From: an uncultured Bacteroidales bacterium
GTDB lineage: Bacteria; Bacteroidota; Bacteroidia; Bacteroidales; Paludibacteraceae
Reading direction: 5' to 3'
NCBI GenBank assembly: GCA_944321895.1
Contig: CALUNA010000010.1
Location: 45,989-109,988, forward strand
Length of the DNA stretch: 64,000 nt
The notes beneath the pieces were generated by a model. The model was given only the letters and a program-made list of their open reading frames with translations, was not told the origin of the DNA and searched no databases. Both the position numbers and the translations under genes were made by a program. Below are positions 17,123 through 26,150 of this stretch, in pieces. Positions within the stretch are counted from its first letter, which is position 1; each line of letters opens with the position of its first letter.

Positions 17123-17254
17123 GGCGGTTATGTGGCCTGTCATACAGCTTCCGGAAACTGTCTGTTATCCTGTTTCATTCCATTTTGCATTGCATTTTAT
17201 TTCATAAATATGGAAATATTCAAATATTATGATTTATTTTATTTGTTTTTTTTG

Positions 17255-17262
17255 TATCTTTG
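17255..17262 (+). promoter_or_regulatory. -7 box upstream of the glycosylphosphotransferase gene
   Basis: TATCTTTG lies 44 bases before the ATG at 17306, in an A/T-rich leader. No good -33 element is visible. Confidence 0.5.
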
Positions 17263-17305
17263 CGCACAATCTGATAAGCTAACCAGTCATATAAAACATT
17301 GATCA

Positions 17306-18841
17306 ATGACTAAACAAATACGCCGGATATTCGTCTATCGAATCAAGTGGAGCTATTTATTGCTTGATATTTGTTTGTTGGCATTGAGTTTTTTTGTTGT
17401 ATTGCAGTTTTTCCCCCTGAACACACCTGTCCCGTTCCAGAAATACCGTTCTCTTATATTGGTATATTCCGTTTTGTGGCTGGTGCTGAGTTATTGTGCA
17501 CACCGTTACATTTCAATCAAGTATCTGAAACTTCGGTCGCATTTTTTGCGTCTGATGGTAACGGCTGTTGTTGTCTTTGCCGTCTTGTGGGTTTACATTC
17601 TGGTGTTTCCGCAAAAGAATCTGTCTCTTAATGTATTGCTTTGCATAACCTTTTCCGTGCTGATTACCAATATAGTCAGCTTGTCCGTATTATATGCATA
17701 TAAGTATGCTCTTAACATGGAACCTGAACTTGAGCGCAAGCACCGTAGCAAGCAAAGCGTGTTGCATGTCCCGAATACTCTGGATGCAACGGCTGCGGCG
17801 GAACTGCAGGAAAAACTGCTGGAACAGACCTCGCGGAAAGTTCTTGAATTTTTAGGGAAACATATCAATATATACTCGACTAATACATGCTTTCTGAAAA
17901 CCAATGATCTGGAAACTTTCCGGAAATTGGAGTATTACCGCTATGACACTATTGTAAATCTGGAACTGTTGAACCATGTCCGGGGCATAAACAAAATGTT
18001 TGGAATGGTGAACGACAAACTTCCCGATGAAAGTTTGTGGGTCTGCTGTTTTGAACCAAAAAGTACACGTAAGCATCGCATTCTCAGGAAATATCCGCCC
18101 GTAATTAATTATATTGTTTATACGGTGGATTTTCTTTTCATGCGTGTCATGCCCAATATGTTTGTAACAAGCCGTTTGTTTTTCGACATAACCGGAGGCC
18201 GTCACAGGGTTTTGTCAAAAACGGAAGTGTTGGGGCGTCTGTGCTATTGTGGTTTTGAAATTGCAGCCGAGTTCAAGCAAAACGGAATAATCTATGTGGT
18301 GGCACGACGTTCGTTTACGCCAAAAACGATACAACGTCGCGCTTACGGCGCCGTTATCCGTTTGAAACGTATCGGCAAGAACGGGAAGGAGTTCGATTTC
18401 TACAAGATGCGCACCATGTATCCCTATTCGGAGTATCTGCAAGCATACATTTATGAAAAAAATCGTTTGCAGGAAGGCGGAAAGTTCAATCATGACATCC
18501 GTATCACTTCGTTGGGCCACTTCATGCGCCGTTTCTGGATTGACGAATGGCCCATGTTTATCAACCTGATGAAGGGCGACATGAAACTGGTGGGCGTGCG
18601 GCCAATAAGCAAACAATATTTCAGCTTGTACAGCAAGGAATTACAGGAAAAAAGGATAAAATTCAAGCCGGGACTGTTGCCACCTTTTTATGCCGACATG
18701 CCCAAGACATTGGAGGAAATCCAGGCTTCAGAAATGAAATATCTGACAGCTTGTGAACAAAAAGGCGTTTTTCTGACGGATATGGCCTATCTTTGTAGAA
18801 TCTTGTATAACATTGTATTTCGATGCGCACGGAGCAAATAG
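17306..18841 (+). CDS. Polyprenyl glycosylphosphotransferase (bacterial sugar transferase family)
   Basis: A 511-residue membrane enzyme that transfers a sugar-1-phosphate to undecaprenyl phosphate to start a polysaccharide or O-antigen repeat. Four N-terminal membrane helices (about 15-140) resemble WcaJ/WbaP proteins. A central soluble region of about 180 residues follows, then the transferase core: FDFYKMRTMYPYSEYLQ, HDIRITSLGHFMRRFWIDEWPMFINLMKGDMKLVGVRPIS and KPGLLPPFY. The usual SLDELPQ catalytic stretch is WIDEWPM here. It is followed with an 18-base overlap by the Wzi-like gene, suggesting a common role in surface polysaccharide. Confidence 0.88.
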   Translation: MTKQIRRIFVYRIKWSYLLLDICLLALSFFVVLQFFPLNTPVPFQKYRSLILVYSVLWLVLSYCAHRYISIKYLKLRSHFLRLMVTAVVVFAVLWVYILVFPQKNLSLNVLLCITFSVLITNIVSLSVLYAYKYALNMEPELERKHRSKQSVLHVPNTLDATAAAELQEKLLEQTSRKVLEFLGKHINIYSTNTCFLKTNDLETFRKLEYYRYDTIVNLELLNHVRGINKMFGMVNDKLPDESLWVCCFEPKSTRKHRILRKYPPVINYIVYTVDFLFMRVMPNMFVTSRLFFDITGGRHRVLSKTEVLGRLCYCGFEIAAEFKQNGIIYVVARRSFTPKTIQRRAYGAVIRLKRIGKNGKEFDFYKMRTMYPYSEYLQAYIYEKNRLQEGGKFNHDIRITSLGHFMRRFWIDEWPMFINLMKGDMKLVGVRPISKQYFSLYSKELQEKRIKFKPGLLPPFYADMPKTLEEIQASEMKYLTACEQKGVFLTDMAYLCRILYNIVFRCARSK

Positions 18842-20640
18842 ACAGGTTGGGAAATTGCAGGCGGATTTTAGCAAGTGTTTGGGCCGGACTGTTGCTGGTT
18901 TTTTGCGTACAGGCACAGGACATCCCGCAGCATATATCCTATACGCAGATTTATGATTTTATCGATGAGCTGGCGGCGGAACATATCATTGAAATCAATT
19001 CGGCCATAAGACCGTACAGCCGGAACGTGATAGCCCAGAAACTGCAGGAAGCTCAGTTGCAGCGCCAACACCTGACACGTCGGCAGCAGGCTGATTTGGA
19101 CTTTTTCCTGAACGATTATGCGCTGGAATGTGATACCATGCCCGATGCCATAGTGCAGTGGACGAACCGGAAAAGTTTTTCACTCGGACTGTTCCAGCCG
19201 GCTTTTCATTATAAGGACCGTCTGTTCAAATGCCGGATTATGCCCTTGTTGGGCATGCATGTATATGCCAATCAGAAAGGCGCAATCCTGAAACGTTGGT
19301 GGGGCGCATCTTTCCAGGCGGATATCGCATCGCATGTGTCCGTGTGGGGCGACTTGCGGGACCAGTCGTACAACGGTACAGCCTTGTTGCGTGACAGCTA
19401 TTATGCAACGAATAGTGCCAAAGTGCAGGGCGCGCGTCTTTCGCAACCGCAATATCTGAACATGTTGCCGGGATGTGAATACAAGGAAGCCAGCTATGGC
19501 GGTGATTTCAGTGATTCACGCGGTGGCATCAAGGCCTATACTTCGTGGGGTAGCATCGGACTGGTAAAAGACAATATCGTTTGGGGCGATGCATACCATT
19601 GTTCCAATATCCTGTCGGGCAGGGCGCCTTCCTTTCCGATGATAACCTTGCAGCTGAAACCTGTCAAATGGTTCGAGTTGAACTATTTCCATGCGTGGCT
19701 TGTCAGCAATGTGCTGGACTCGACCCGGCACTATACGGCCAATGCAGGTACGGAATATGAAAAGACATATTATCGTCCGGCAAACAAATTCATGGCAGCC
19801 AACATGTTCACATTCCGCCCGATTCCTTACCTGAACCTGTCGGTCGGCAATTCGATTGTCTATGCGGAAAACAACGTACAGGCGGCTTATTTCATTCCCA
19901 TAGCATTCTATAAGTCACTCGATCACTTGTTGACCAAGGGACTGGCGGTGGAAAACCAGAATTCACAGGTGTTTTTCTCGCTGAGCACGCGCAATGTCAA
20001 ATATCTGAACTTGTATGCTTCTGTTTATGTTGATGAAATCAAGTTTTCGCGTTTTAAGAAATCCAATCCCGAGAATAATCCCATTTCCTGGCAGGCTGGT
20101 TTCAGCCTGACTAATTTTCCGTTGGAAAACCTGTCGTTGCGTAGTGAATATACACGTACAAACATCCTGAACTACAAGCATTTTATCAATACACTCGATT
20201 ATGCATCCAACGATTACAATCTGGGGCACTATATGGGCGATAATGCGCAGGAAATATACGTGGAACTGCAATACAAACCGGTGCGCAGTCTGAACTTGAA
20301 GCTCTGGTGGTGTAATGCCGTCAAGGGTAACGACTATGAGGATGTACGGACGCGCATAGACGGGCAGAACACGGTGACCCGGATTATCAGCCAGCCGGTG
20401 CTTGCTGAAAAGGTATGGCAGAACAATACGGTTGCTTTTGATGCCGTTTATGAGGTGTTCAACAATTGCTATGCGGTACTGAACGTCGCCTGGAATGAAG
20501 CAAAGGCTTTTGAACCTGTATCGGAATCCATTGTAGGCGAAAACCGTTTAACGGCACAGGGATATCTGGATAAGTTCACTCCTGTATTTTACCAGGGCAG
20601 GAATCTGACTGTAACGGCTGGGTTCAGTTTCGGGTTTTAA
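18823..20640 (+). CDS. Wzi-family capsule/surface polysaccharide assembly outer-membrane protein
   Basis: A 605-residue outer-membrane barrel candidate. The signal segment ends at VQAQD (about residue 31). The N-terminal helical part (YTQIYDFIDELAAEHIIEINSAIRPYSRNVIAQKLQEA) matches the Caps_assemb_Wzi family of Bacteroidetes. The rest alternates aromatic, amphipathic strands and ends in the aromatic residue F (TVTAGFSFGF), as barrels do. Wzi anchors capsule at the surface in Enterobacteria; in this phylum the role is inferred. It overlaps the preceding glycosylphosphotransferase gene by 19 bases, and no other usable ATG lies near. Confidence 0.7.
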   Translation: MRTEQIDRLGNCRRILASVWAGLLLVFCVQAQDIPQHISYTQIYDFIDELAAEHIIEINSAIRPYSRNVIAQKLQEAQLQRQHLTRRQQADLDFFLNDYALECDTMPDAIVQWTNRKSFSLGLFQPAFHYKDRLFKCRIMPLLGMHVYANQKGAILKRWWGASFQADIASHVSVWGDLRDQSYNGTALLRDSYYATNSAKVQGARLSQPQYLNMLPGCEYKEASYGGDFSDSRGGIKAYTSWGSIGLVKDNIVWGDAYHCSNILSGRAPSFPMITLQLKPVKWFELNYFHAWLVSNVLDSTRHYTANAGTEYEKTYYRPANKFMAANMFTFRPIPYLNLSVGNSIVYAENNVQAAYFIPIAFYKSLDHLLTKGLAVENQNSQVFFSLSTRNVKYLNLYASVYVDEIKFSRFKKSNPENNPISWQAGFSLTNFPLENLSLRSEYTRTNILNYKHFINTLDYASNDYNLGHYMGDNAQEIYVELQYKPVRSLNLKLWWCNAVKGNDYEDVRTRIDGQNTVTRIISQPVLAEKVWQNNTVAFDAVYEVFNNCYAVLNVAWNEAKAFEPVSESIVGENRLTAQGYLDKFTPVFYQGRNLTVTAGFSFGF

Positions 20641-20656
20641 AACGAATGGATTATTT

Positions 20657-21241
20657 ATGCGACAGTTGATAGGGCTTACAGGTGGTATTGGAAGCGGCAA
20701 ATCCACGCTGGCTAATGAATTGCGCAAGCAGGGAATACCGGTGTATGATTCAGACTCGGAGGCACAGCGTATTATCAGTTCTGATGCGGATGTGCACCGT
20801 GAGTTGTGTGCGTTGTTTGGTTGTGATGTATATGCAGGCACACAACTGAACCGCTCCCAGGTTGCACAAATCGTGTTCCGTGATCCAGCCATGTTGCAGC
20901 GTATGAATGCGGTCGTGCATCCACGGGTACGTATGGACGTGGTGGAGTGGGCAAAGAGCCATTCCATTACACCTTTGTTGTTTGTAGAATCGGCTATTCT
21001 GTATCAAAGCGGTTTTGACAGTCTGTGCGACAAGGTTGTGTGGGTAACCGCACCGGAACGAGTCCGCATCGGGCGCGTTATGCAACGTGATGGCATAACG
21101 GAAGAGGATGTGCGGCTGCGCATGGCGCGTCAAGGCAATGAGGATGTTTTCATGCGACGTGCCAGCATAGTTGTGAACAATGATGGCAATATACCTGTTC
21201 ATGAACTTGCCGCATGGTTATTGCAGCAGTGCAGGGCATAG
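20657..21241 (+). CDS. coaE: Dephospho-CoA kinase
   Basis: Catalyses the last step of coenzyme A synthesis. The P-loop GGIGSGKSTLANELRKQG stands at residues 8-25. It also has the YDSDSEAQRII motif, VHPRVR, FVESAILYQSGFD and VTAPERVRIGRVMQRDG. The 194 residues are typical. It is 16 bases behind the Wzi-like gene. In many Bacteroidales coaE follows ybbR instead; here ybbR is at 26 kb on the other strand, so the gene has been separated from that context. Confidence 0.95.
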   Translation: MRQLIGLTGGIGSGKSTLANELRKQGIPVYDSDSEAQRIISSDADVHRELCALFGCDVYAGTQLNRSQVAQIVFRDPAMLQRMNAVVHPRVRMDVVEWAKSHSITPLLFVESAILYQSGFDSLCDKVVWVTAPERVRIGRVMQRDGITEEDVRLRMARQGNEDVFMRRASIVVNNDGNIPVHELAAWLLQQCRA

Positions 21242-21265
21242 GGATATTGTTGATGAGTTGTCAAG

Positions 21266-22348
21266 TTACTGCTGGTTCTCTGCAAGTTGTAGCATTTCCA
21301 GATGGCAACAGAGAAGCTGTCCGGTATGCTGGTCGCGCAAGTGCAGTCCGTTCCCTTCACAGTATTTATAGGCCTTGCAGTCGGCACATTTGCCTGTGCG
21401 TGTCCATGAACGGTCGCGCATGATTTGAAAACGTTTATCCCATACTTCCCAGAAATCATCACGGTAGATGTTTCCTTGTACGTAATCGTTCCGCAGGCTT
21501 GGGCATGCGCTTATGGAACCATCGGCGAGCACGGAACCCACTTGTATGCCGGCGTGGCAGAAAAAAGGCGTGTCGCGTACTTCGGTCTCGTAATCTCCCA
21601 GATAGCCTTCGCAGCCGAAAGAGGCTTTAATTTGTCCTTCAAGGCGTGTTTGCCGTATAAACTTCATAAGGTTGCGGAAGTCTTGCGGCGTGAGTTTGAG
21701 TAAAGGATTGTTTGCCGCACGCCCTTTGGCAAAAATCATGAAAAGGCGCCACTGCTTCACGCCCAGCGATATGAGCAGTTGTTTTAGTCCCTCAAGTTCG
21801 TTTTTGTTTCTTTGATTGACACAGGTGACGACATCGAATGTCAACCCGGGTGTTTTTGCAGCAATTGCAATGGCCTTTATGGCTCGTTCCCATGCACCTT
21901 GTTTGCCGCGGAACCAGTCGTGTGTTTCGGGTGTCAGCCCGTCAAGGCTGATGGTGAGCGAGCGTAATCCGGCGTTGAGCAATTTGTTGAAACGTTCCGG
22001 CGTCAGGCCATACCCGTTGGTAACCATGCCCCATGGAAATTCACGGCGATAGAATTCCATGCCGCATTGTTCCAAGTCCTTGCGCATAAGCGGTTCGCCG
22101 CCGGTCAGGACAATGAGTGTCTTGTGTGGATTTACGTGTGGGATTATGGTGTCTATGGCTTTCAGAAAATCAGCCAGTGGCATGTCTGCAACGGCAACTT
22201 CTTTGGTGCAGTCGCTTCCGCAATGCAGGCATGCGAAGTTGCAGCGCAACGTACATTCCCAGAACAAATAGTTGAGTTCATGCAACCGTGCCTGGTTTTT
22301 GCGATAATGCCGGAACAGCCGGATGGCTATTTGTTGTTTCAGGTTCAT
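21266..22348 (-). CDS. Radical SAM/SPASM enzyme of a radical-SAM/lipoprotein system (TIGR04133-like)
   Basis: From the ATG at 22348 it is 360 residues; an in-frame ATG at 22387 would overlap the partner gene. The radical SAM cluster motif is CNFACLHC (C36, C40, C43), followed by the SAM-binding VLTGGEPLMRKDL and the WGMVTNGYGLT strand. A C-terminal SPASM domain has CHAGIQVGSVLADGSISACPSL and CADCKAYKYCEGNGLH for auxiliary iron-sulfur clusters, the arrangement of enzymes that modify peptides. The gene lies 7 bases after a small lipoprotein gene of the kind this enzyme family is known to accompany (TIGR04134), so that lipoprotein is the presumed substrate. Family assignment is from memory of the sequence pattern. 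Confidence 0.85.
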   Translation of the reverse strand: MNLKQQIAIRLFRHYRKNQARLHELNYLFWECTLRCNFACLHCGSDCTKEVAVADMPLADFLKAIDTIIPHVNPHKTLIVLTGGEPLMRKDLEQCGMEFYRREFPWGMVTNGYGLTPERFNKLLNAGLRSLTISLDGLTPETHDWFRGKQGAWERAIKAIAIAAKTPGLTFDVVTCVNQRNKNELEGLKQLLISLGVKQWRLFMIFAKGRAANNPLLKLTPQDFRNLMKFIRQTRLEGQIKASFGCEGYLGDYETEVRDTPFFCHAGIQVGSVLADGSISACPSLRNDYVQGNIYRDDFWEVWDKRFQIMRDRSWTRTGKCADCKAYKYCEGNGLHLRDQHTGQLLCCHLEMLQLAENQQ

Positions 22349-22355
22349 GACCGGT

Positions 22356-22805
22356 TTATTCTTTGTTGCCGGTGGTTTGGGGCGCAAGTGTGAAATTTAT
22401 GGTTTTGGCGTAGATGCCTTTGTCCCAATTGCCTTCACCTTCGCTGATTTTGTCCGCTTCAGTGAATGTGACTTGTATGCTGTCGGAAGCAAACATTCCG
22501 CCATTGGCGGCTCCATCGATGTCTTCTGCTTTTATTTCCAGTGTGTCGTATGCGATGAAGTCATTTATCCCGTATCCGTATTCGCCTTTATTGTCGGTAT
22601 ATATGGTATCGCATGAATAGTTGAATGTGATTTGTATGTTTGGTATGGCTTTCCCGGTTGTCTTGTCTGTTACTTTTCCTGTTATTTGATAGGTTGCATG
22701 AGGACTTCCGTATTCGCAGATTAAAAAATCACATGCACTTAATCCAAATATGCCCAATAAGCATGTCAGAAGTTTGTCTATGGTTTTGTACAGTCTTGTT
22801 TTCAT
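22356..22805 (-). CDS. Radical-SAM-associated putative lipoprotein (TIGR04134-like)
   Basis: A 149-residue secreted lipoprotein. The signal helix ends at the lipobox FGLSAC (cysteine near residue 25). Immediately after comes DFLICEYGSPHATYQITGKV, whose CEYG-x-P-x-ATY motif is the hallmark of the partner family of the downstream radical SAM enzyme. The body is a single beta-sandwich with the KVTDKTTGKAIPNIQITF and TDNKGEYGYG pattern of carboxypeptidase-regulatory/transthyretin-like domains, plus a second cysteine pair position in YSCDTIYTDN. It has its own -7 box (22845-22852). The modification made on it, if any, is unknown. Confidence 0.82.
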   Translation of the reverse strand: MKTRLYKTIDKLLTCLLGIFGLSACDFLICEYGSPHATYQITGKVTDKTTGKAIPNIQITFNYSCDTIYTDNKGEYGYGINDFIAYDTLEIKAEDIDGAANGGMFASDSIQVTFTEADKISEGEGNWDKGIYAKTINFTLAPQTTGNKE

Positions 22806-22844
22806 GATCAGGTTTTGTGGTTGATTTGTTATTGGTTAGGTCTG

Positions 22845-22852
22845 CAAAAATA
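22845..22852 (-). promoter_or_regulatory. -7 box of the lipoprotein/radical SAM cassette
   Basis: The minus strand reads TATTTTTG, 39 bases before the lipoprotein start, so the two-gene cassette can be transcribed separately from the rpoN unit upstream. Confidence 0.4.
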
Positions 22853-22898
22853 TAACTTTTTTGCAAATCTCGGATTTATGGGATTTTTTTTGATTTTG

Positions 22899-23513
22899 TC
22901 AGAACAGGATGCAGGGTATAAAACTGCAAAGGAAGCCGGTATACAGCCCTGCCACGGTTTGCATGGGCGTGTGTGCATGTAAATAAAGCCGCGCCCATAT
23001 AAGTAGTCCTGCCGTCAGGCACAAAAAGATAAGTGAGCCGACGGGATTTATTCCATATTGGAAACAAATGCCGAAAAAGCCGCCCATAAATCCGCCCCAG
23101 CCGGTGAGGTGTGCACTTATTTTCCACAGCAGGTTCACAAGCAGAATAAGCAGCAGGGCAACGCCGGCACCAATGGCAATGGCAGCCAGGTAATGAGGTG
23201 CATGTAGCTTTTCTGTCAGAAAGGAGGCCCATGCCATGAACGAGACGGCTGATAGCAAGTATGGAACGGTACGCTGTTTTTGTTCATTGAGGGAGAGGCT
23301 GGAAATGTAGCCTGTTTTTTTCAGCCAGAATATGAGGCCTCCGGGTATCAAGCAGGTGAAAAACAATGTACTGAAAATGGTGAGCAGTCTGTAGGTTTGC
23401 ATGCCTGGCAAGGAGTAGGGAGGCATGGACATGAGCAGGACAATGCCGTATGTCGGCATGAAGAGCGGCATGAGTATTATTGACGCAACTCTGGCAATGG
23501 TTCTGGTTGTCAT
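22899..23513 (-). CDS. PAP2-like membrane phosphatase (degenerate first motif)
   Basis: A 204-residue polytopic protein with about six helices. The three PAP2 motifs are present in weakened form: EQKQRTVPYL in place of K-x6-RP, SAHLTGWGGFMGG in place of PSGH, and ARLYLHAHTPMQTVAG in place of SR-x5-H-x3-D, keeping the two histidines but not the final aspartate. Members dephosphorylate lipid phosphates or undecaprenyl pyrophosphate. Activity of this one is uncertain because of the altered residues. It starts 22 bases after rpoN on the same strand and is probably the last gene of that transcript. Confidence 0.7.
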   Translation of the reverse strand: MTTRTIARVASIILMPLFMPTYGIVLLMSMPPYSLPGMQTYRLLTIFSTLFFTCLIPGGLIFWLKKTGYISSLSLNEQKQRTVPYLLSAVSFMAWASFLTEKLHAPHYLAAIAIGAGVALLLILLVNLLWKISAHLTGWGGFMGGFFGICFQYGINPVGSLIFLCLTAGLLIWARLYLHAHTPMQTVAGLYTGFLCSFIPCILF

Positions 23514-23535
23514 GGATGTACGGATTGACGTTGTT

Positions 23536-24999
23536 TCAGACTTCTTTGCGTAACCGTGCTACGGGTATGTTCAGTTGTTCCCGATATTTGGCTACAGTGC
23601 GGCGTGCTATCGGATAACCCTGGATTTTCAGCACCTGCATCAGCTGTTCGTCGGTGAGCGGCTGTTTTTTATTTTCAGCATCAACCGATTCCTGTAATAT
23701 CTTCTTGATTTCCCGGGTCGATATTTCTTCACCGGCATCGTTGGTCATGGCCTCTGAAAAGAAGAATTTCAGTGGAAATACGCCGAATTCGGTTTGTACG
23801 TATTTGCTGTTGCTGACGCGCGAAATGGTCGAAACATCGTAGCCTGTCCGGTCGGCAATGTCTTTTAATATCATTGGGCGCAGATATGTTTCATCGCCTT
23901 CCAGAAAAAAGTCTTTTTGAAACTCTACAATTGCCCGCATGGTGTTCAGCAGTGTTTCGTTACGTTGCTTTATGGCATCAATGAACCATCGGGCCGAGTC
24001 TATTTTCTGTTTCACAAAAGTGATGGCATTTTTCATCTCGCGTGTCTGGTTGTCCTTGCTGGCAACGTAGTTTTGAAGCATGTCATTGTATTCCTTGTTG
24101 ATGCGCAATTCTGGTATATTGCTGTTGTTCAATGAAATGGATATTTCTCCGTTGTCGTTTTCAAGAATGAAGTCAGGTACGAGCGTGGTCATGCTTTTTT
24201 CGTACAGATTGCCGCTCCATGCATTTCCAGGCCGTGGATTCAGTTTTATAATTTCATTGATGGCAAGTTTCAGGTCATCATCACTGAGGTCGAGTTTCTG
24301 GCAGATTTTGTCGTAATGTTTTTTTGAAAATTCCTCAAAAGTATTCTTCAGTATGCGTGTGGCGCATTTTACTTCAGGGGTTTGTTGCTTGCGCTGGATT
24401 TGCAGTAGCAGGCATTCCTGCAAGTTGCGTGCACCCACGCCGGCCGGATCAAGCGATTGTATGAGGGTTACCATTTTTTGCATTTCCTCATCGGAACACT
24501 CTATGTTCTGCTGGAAAGCCAGGTCATCTACCATGGATTCTATGGGGCGGCGCAGATATCCGTCTTCATCAATGTTCCCGATGACAAATTCAGCAATCGT
24601 ACGTTCTTTGGGTGAAATATGTTGCAGGCCGAGCTGTTCCAGCAGATTTTCATGGAAAGTCATGCCTGCCGAGAACGGGATGTCTTCATGCTTGTCATCT
24701 TTGGATATGTTGTTTGCCTTGAGCTTGTAGTCCGGAATATCATCGTCCGATATGTATTCGTCCAGGTTGAAGTCTTCGTCGCCGAAATCATTGCTGTCGG
24801 TTTCTTCTATGCTTTCTTCTTCCGCATGTGTTTCTTCTTCAGGAGTTTCCGGTCCCTCTTCCAGAACGGGATTTTCTTCCATCTCTTGCATGATGCGTTC
24901 TTCCAGTTCAAGCGTAGGCAACTCAAGCATTTTTATCATCTGTATTTGCGCAGGTGATAGTTTTTGCTGTAATTTTTGTTGCAGTTGTTGTTTAAGCAT
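23536..24999 (-). CDS. rpoN: RNA polymerase sigma-54 factor
   Basis: A 487-residue alternative sigma factor. Region I is glutamine-rich (LKQQLQQKLQQKLSPAQIQMIKMLELPTLELEERI). It is followed by an acidic region II with many glutamates (about 50-100), the core-binding region III, a helix-turn-helix, and at residue about 468 the invariant RpoN box ARRTVAKYRE. No sigma-54 activator (AAA+ enhancer-binding protein) is in the window. It lies between the DegT aminotransferase gene and the PAP2-like gene on the same strand. Confidence 0.96.
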   Translation of the reverse strand: MLKQQLQQKLQQKLSPAQIQMIKMLELPTLELEERIMQEMEENPVLEEGPETPEEETHAEEESIEETDSNDFGDEDFNLDEYISDDDIPDYKLKANNISKDDKHEDIPFSAGMTFHENLLEQLGLQHISPKERTIAEFVIGNIDEDGYLRRPIESMVDDLAFQQNIECSDEEMQKMVTLIQSLDPAGVGARNLQECLLLQIQRKQQTPEVKCATRILKNTFEEFSKKHYDKICQKLDLSDDDLKLAINEIIKLNPRPGNAWSGNLYEKSMTTLVPDFILENDNGEISISLNNSNIPELRINKEYNDMLQNYVASKDNQTREMKNAITFVKQKIDSARWFIDAIKQRNETLLNTMRAIVEFQKDFFLEGDETYLRPMILKDIADRTGYDVSTISRVSNSKYVQTEFGVFPLKFFFSEAMTNDAGEEISTREIKKILQESVDAENKKQPLTDEQLMQVLKIQGYPIARRTVAKYREQLNIPVARLRKEV

Positions 25000-25019
25000 G
25001 ATTTTTCGGCTTTTGGATT

Positions 25020-26150
25020 TTATGCAGTCAGTTCATTAACGCATTCGGTAATATATTTCAGTTGTTCCTCATCCAGTTCTGTGTGCATGGGCAGGCTGAG
25101 TACGCAACGGACCAATTTTTCTGCCGCAGGAAAGTCGCCGGCTTTGTAGCGCGGGTCCTGATATGCCTTTTGCAGATGGAGCGGTATTGGGTAATATATC
25201 ATGGCCGGAATGCCTTTTTCTGCCAGCTTGTCTTTCAGGTTGTCACGGTCCACATTTTTCAGTTTCAGTGTGTATTGATGGAATACATGTGTTGTGTGTG
25301 AGTCATCCCACGTTGGTGTGACGATATTCGGGTTGTTCCGGAACGCTTCCGTGTAATATGCAGCCGCTTTCTGCCTGCGTGCAATGTAATCATTCAGATG
25401 TTTCAGCTTGACATCCAGCACGGCGGCCTGTATGCTGTCCAGACGTGAATTTACGCCGATATAGTCGTGATGGTAGCGTATGGCCATTCCGTGGTTGGCT
25501 ATCACGCGCATTTTTGCAGCCAGCTCATCATCATTGGTAAATATGGCACCGCCATCGCCATAGCATCCCAGGTTTTTGGATGGGAAGAACGATGTGCAGC
25601 CGATATTACCGATACAACCTGATTTCAGTTTGCGCCCATCGGAAAAGGTGTATTCTGCTCCGATTGACTGACAGGCATCTTCCACAACGTACAGGTTGTG
25701 TTCCTTGGCAATGGCCAGGATTTCCTGCATGTTTGCGTTTTGTCCGAACAGGTGTACGGGCACAATGGCTTTTGTGCGCGGTGTAATGGCCTTGCGTACG
25801 GCTTCCGGCGAGATGTTGAACGTTTCTTCTTCAACATCGACCACTACCGGGGTCAGTCCAAGCAGTGCGACAATCTCGGCCGTGGCAATGAACGTGAATG
25901 TCGGTGTAATGACCTCATCGCCGGGCTTCAGCCCGAGTCCCATCATGGCTATCAGCAGGGCATCGGTCCCATTTCCTACGGGAATGACGTGTCTGACACC
26001 CAGATATTCTTCCAGATGTTTCTGGAAATCGTTTACTTTTCCGCCTTTGATGAATGTGCATGTATCCAGAACTTCCTGAATGCCTGCATCAATGTCTGAT
26101 TTGATCGCTTCATATTGCGTATGCAAATCTACCATTTGTATTTTTCTCAT
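25020..26150 (-). CDS. DegT/DnrJ/EryC1/StrS aminotransferase for sugar nucleotides
   Basis: A PLP enzyme of 376 residues that transaminates keto-sugar nucleotides for surface polysaccharides. Visible marks are VGNGTDALLIAMMGLGLKPGDEVITPTFTFIATAE, VEDACQSIGAEY, the PLP lysine in SFFPSKNLGCYGDGGA, VNSRLDSIQAAVL and YYPIPLHLQKAY. The sequence resembles WbpE/WlbC-type 3-amino-uronate transaminases. In T9SS organisms the equivalent PorR of Porphyromonas helps make the sugar that anchors cargo to A-LPS, but specificity here is inference. The start overlaps the ybbR stop (ATGA). Confidence 0.88.
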   Translation of the reverse strand: MRKIQMVDLHTQYEAIKSDIDAGIQEVLDTCTFIKGGKVNDFQKHLEEYLGVRHVIPVGNGTDALLIAMMGLGLKPGDEVITPTFTFIATAEIVALLGLTPVVVDVEEETFNISPEAVRKAITPRTKAIVPVHLFGQNANMQEILAIAKEHNLYVVEDACQSIGAEYTFSDGRKLKSGCIGNIGCTSFFPSKNLGCYGDGGAIFTNDDELAAKMRVIANHGMAIRYHHDYIGVNSRLDSIQAAVLDVKLKHLNDYIARRQKAAAYYTEAFRNNPNIVTPTWDDSHTTHVFHQYTLKLKNVDRDNLKDKLAEKGIPAMIYYPIPLHLQKAYQDPRYKAGDFPAAEKLVRCVLSLPMHTELDEEQLKYITECVNELTA

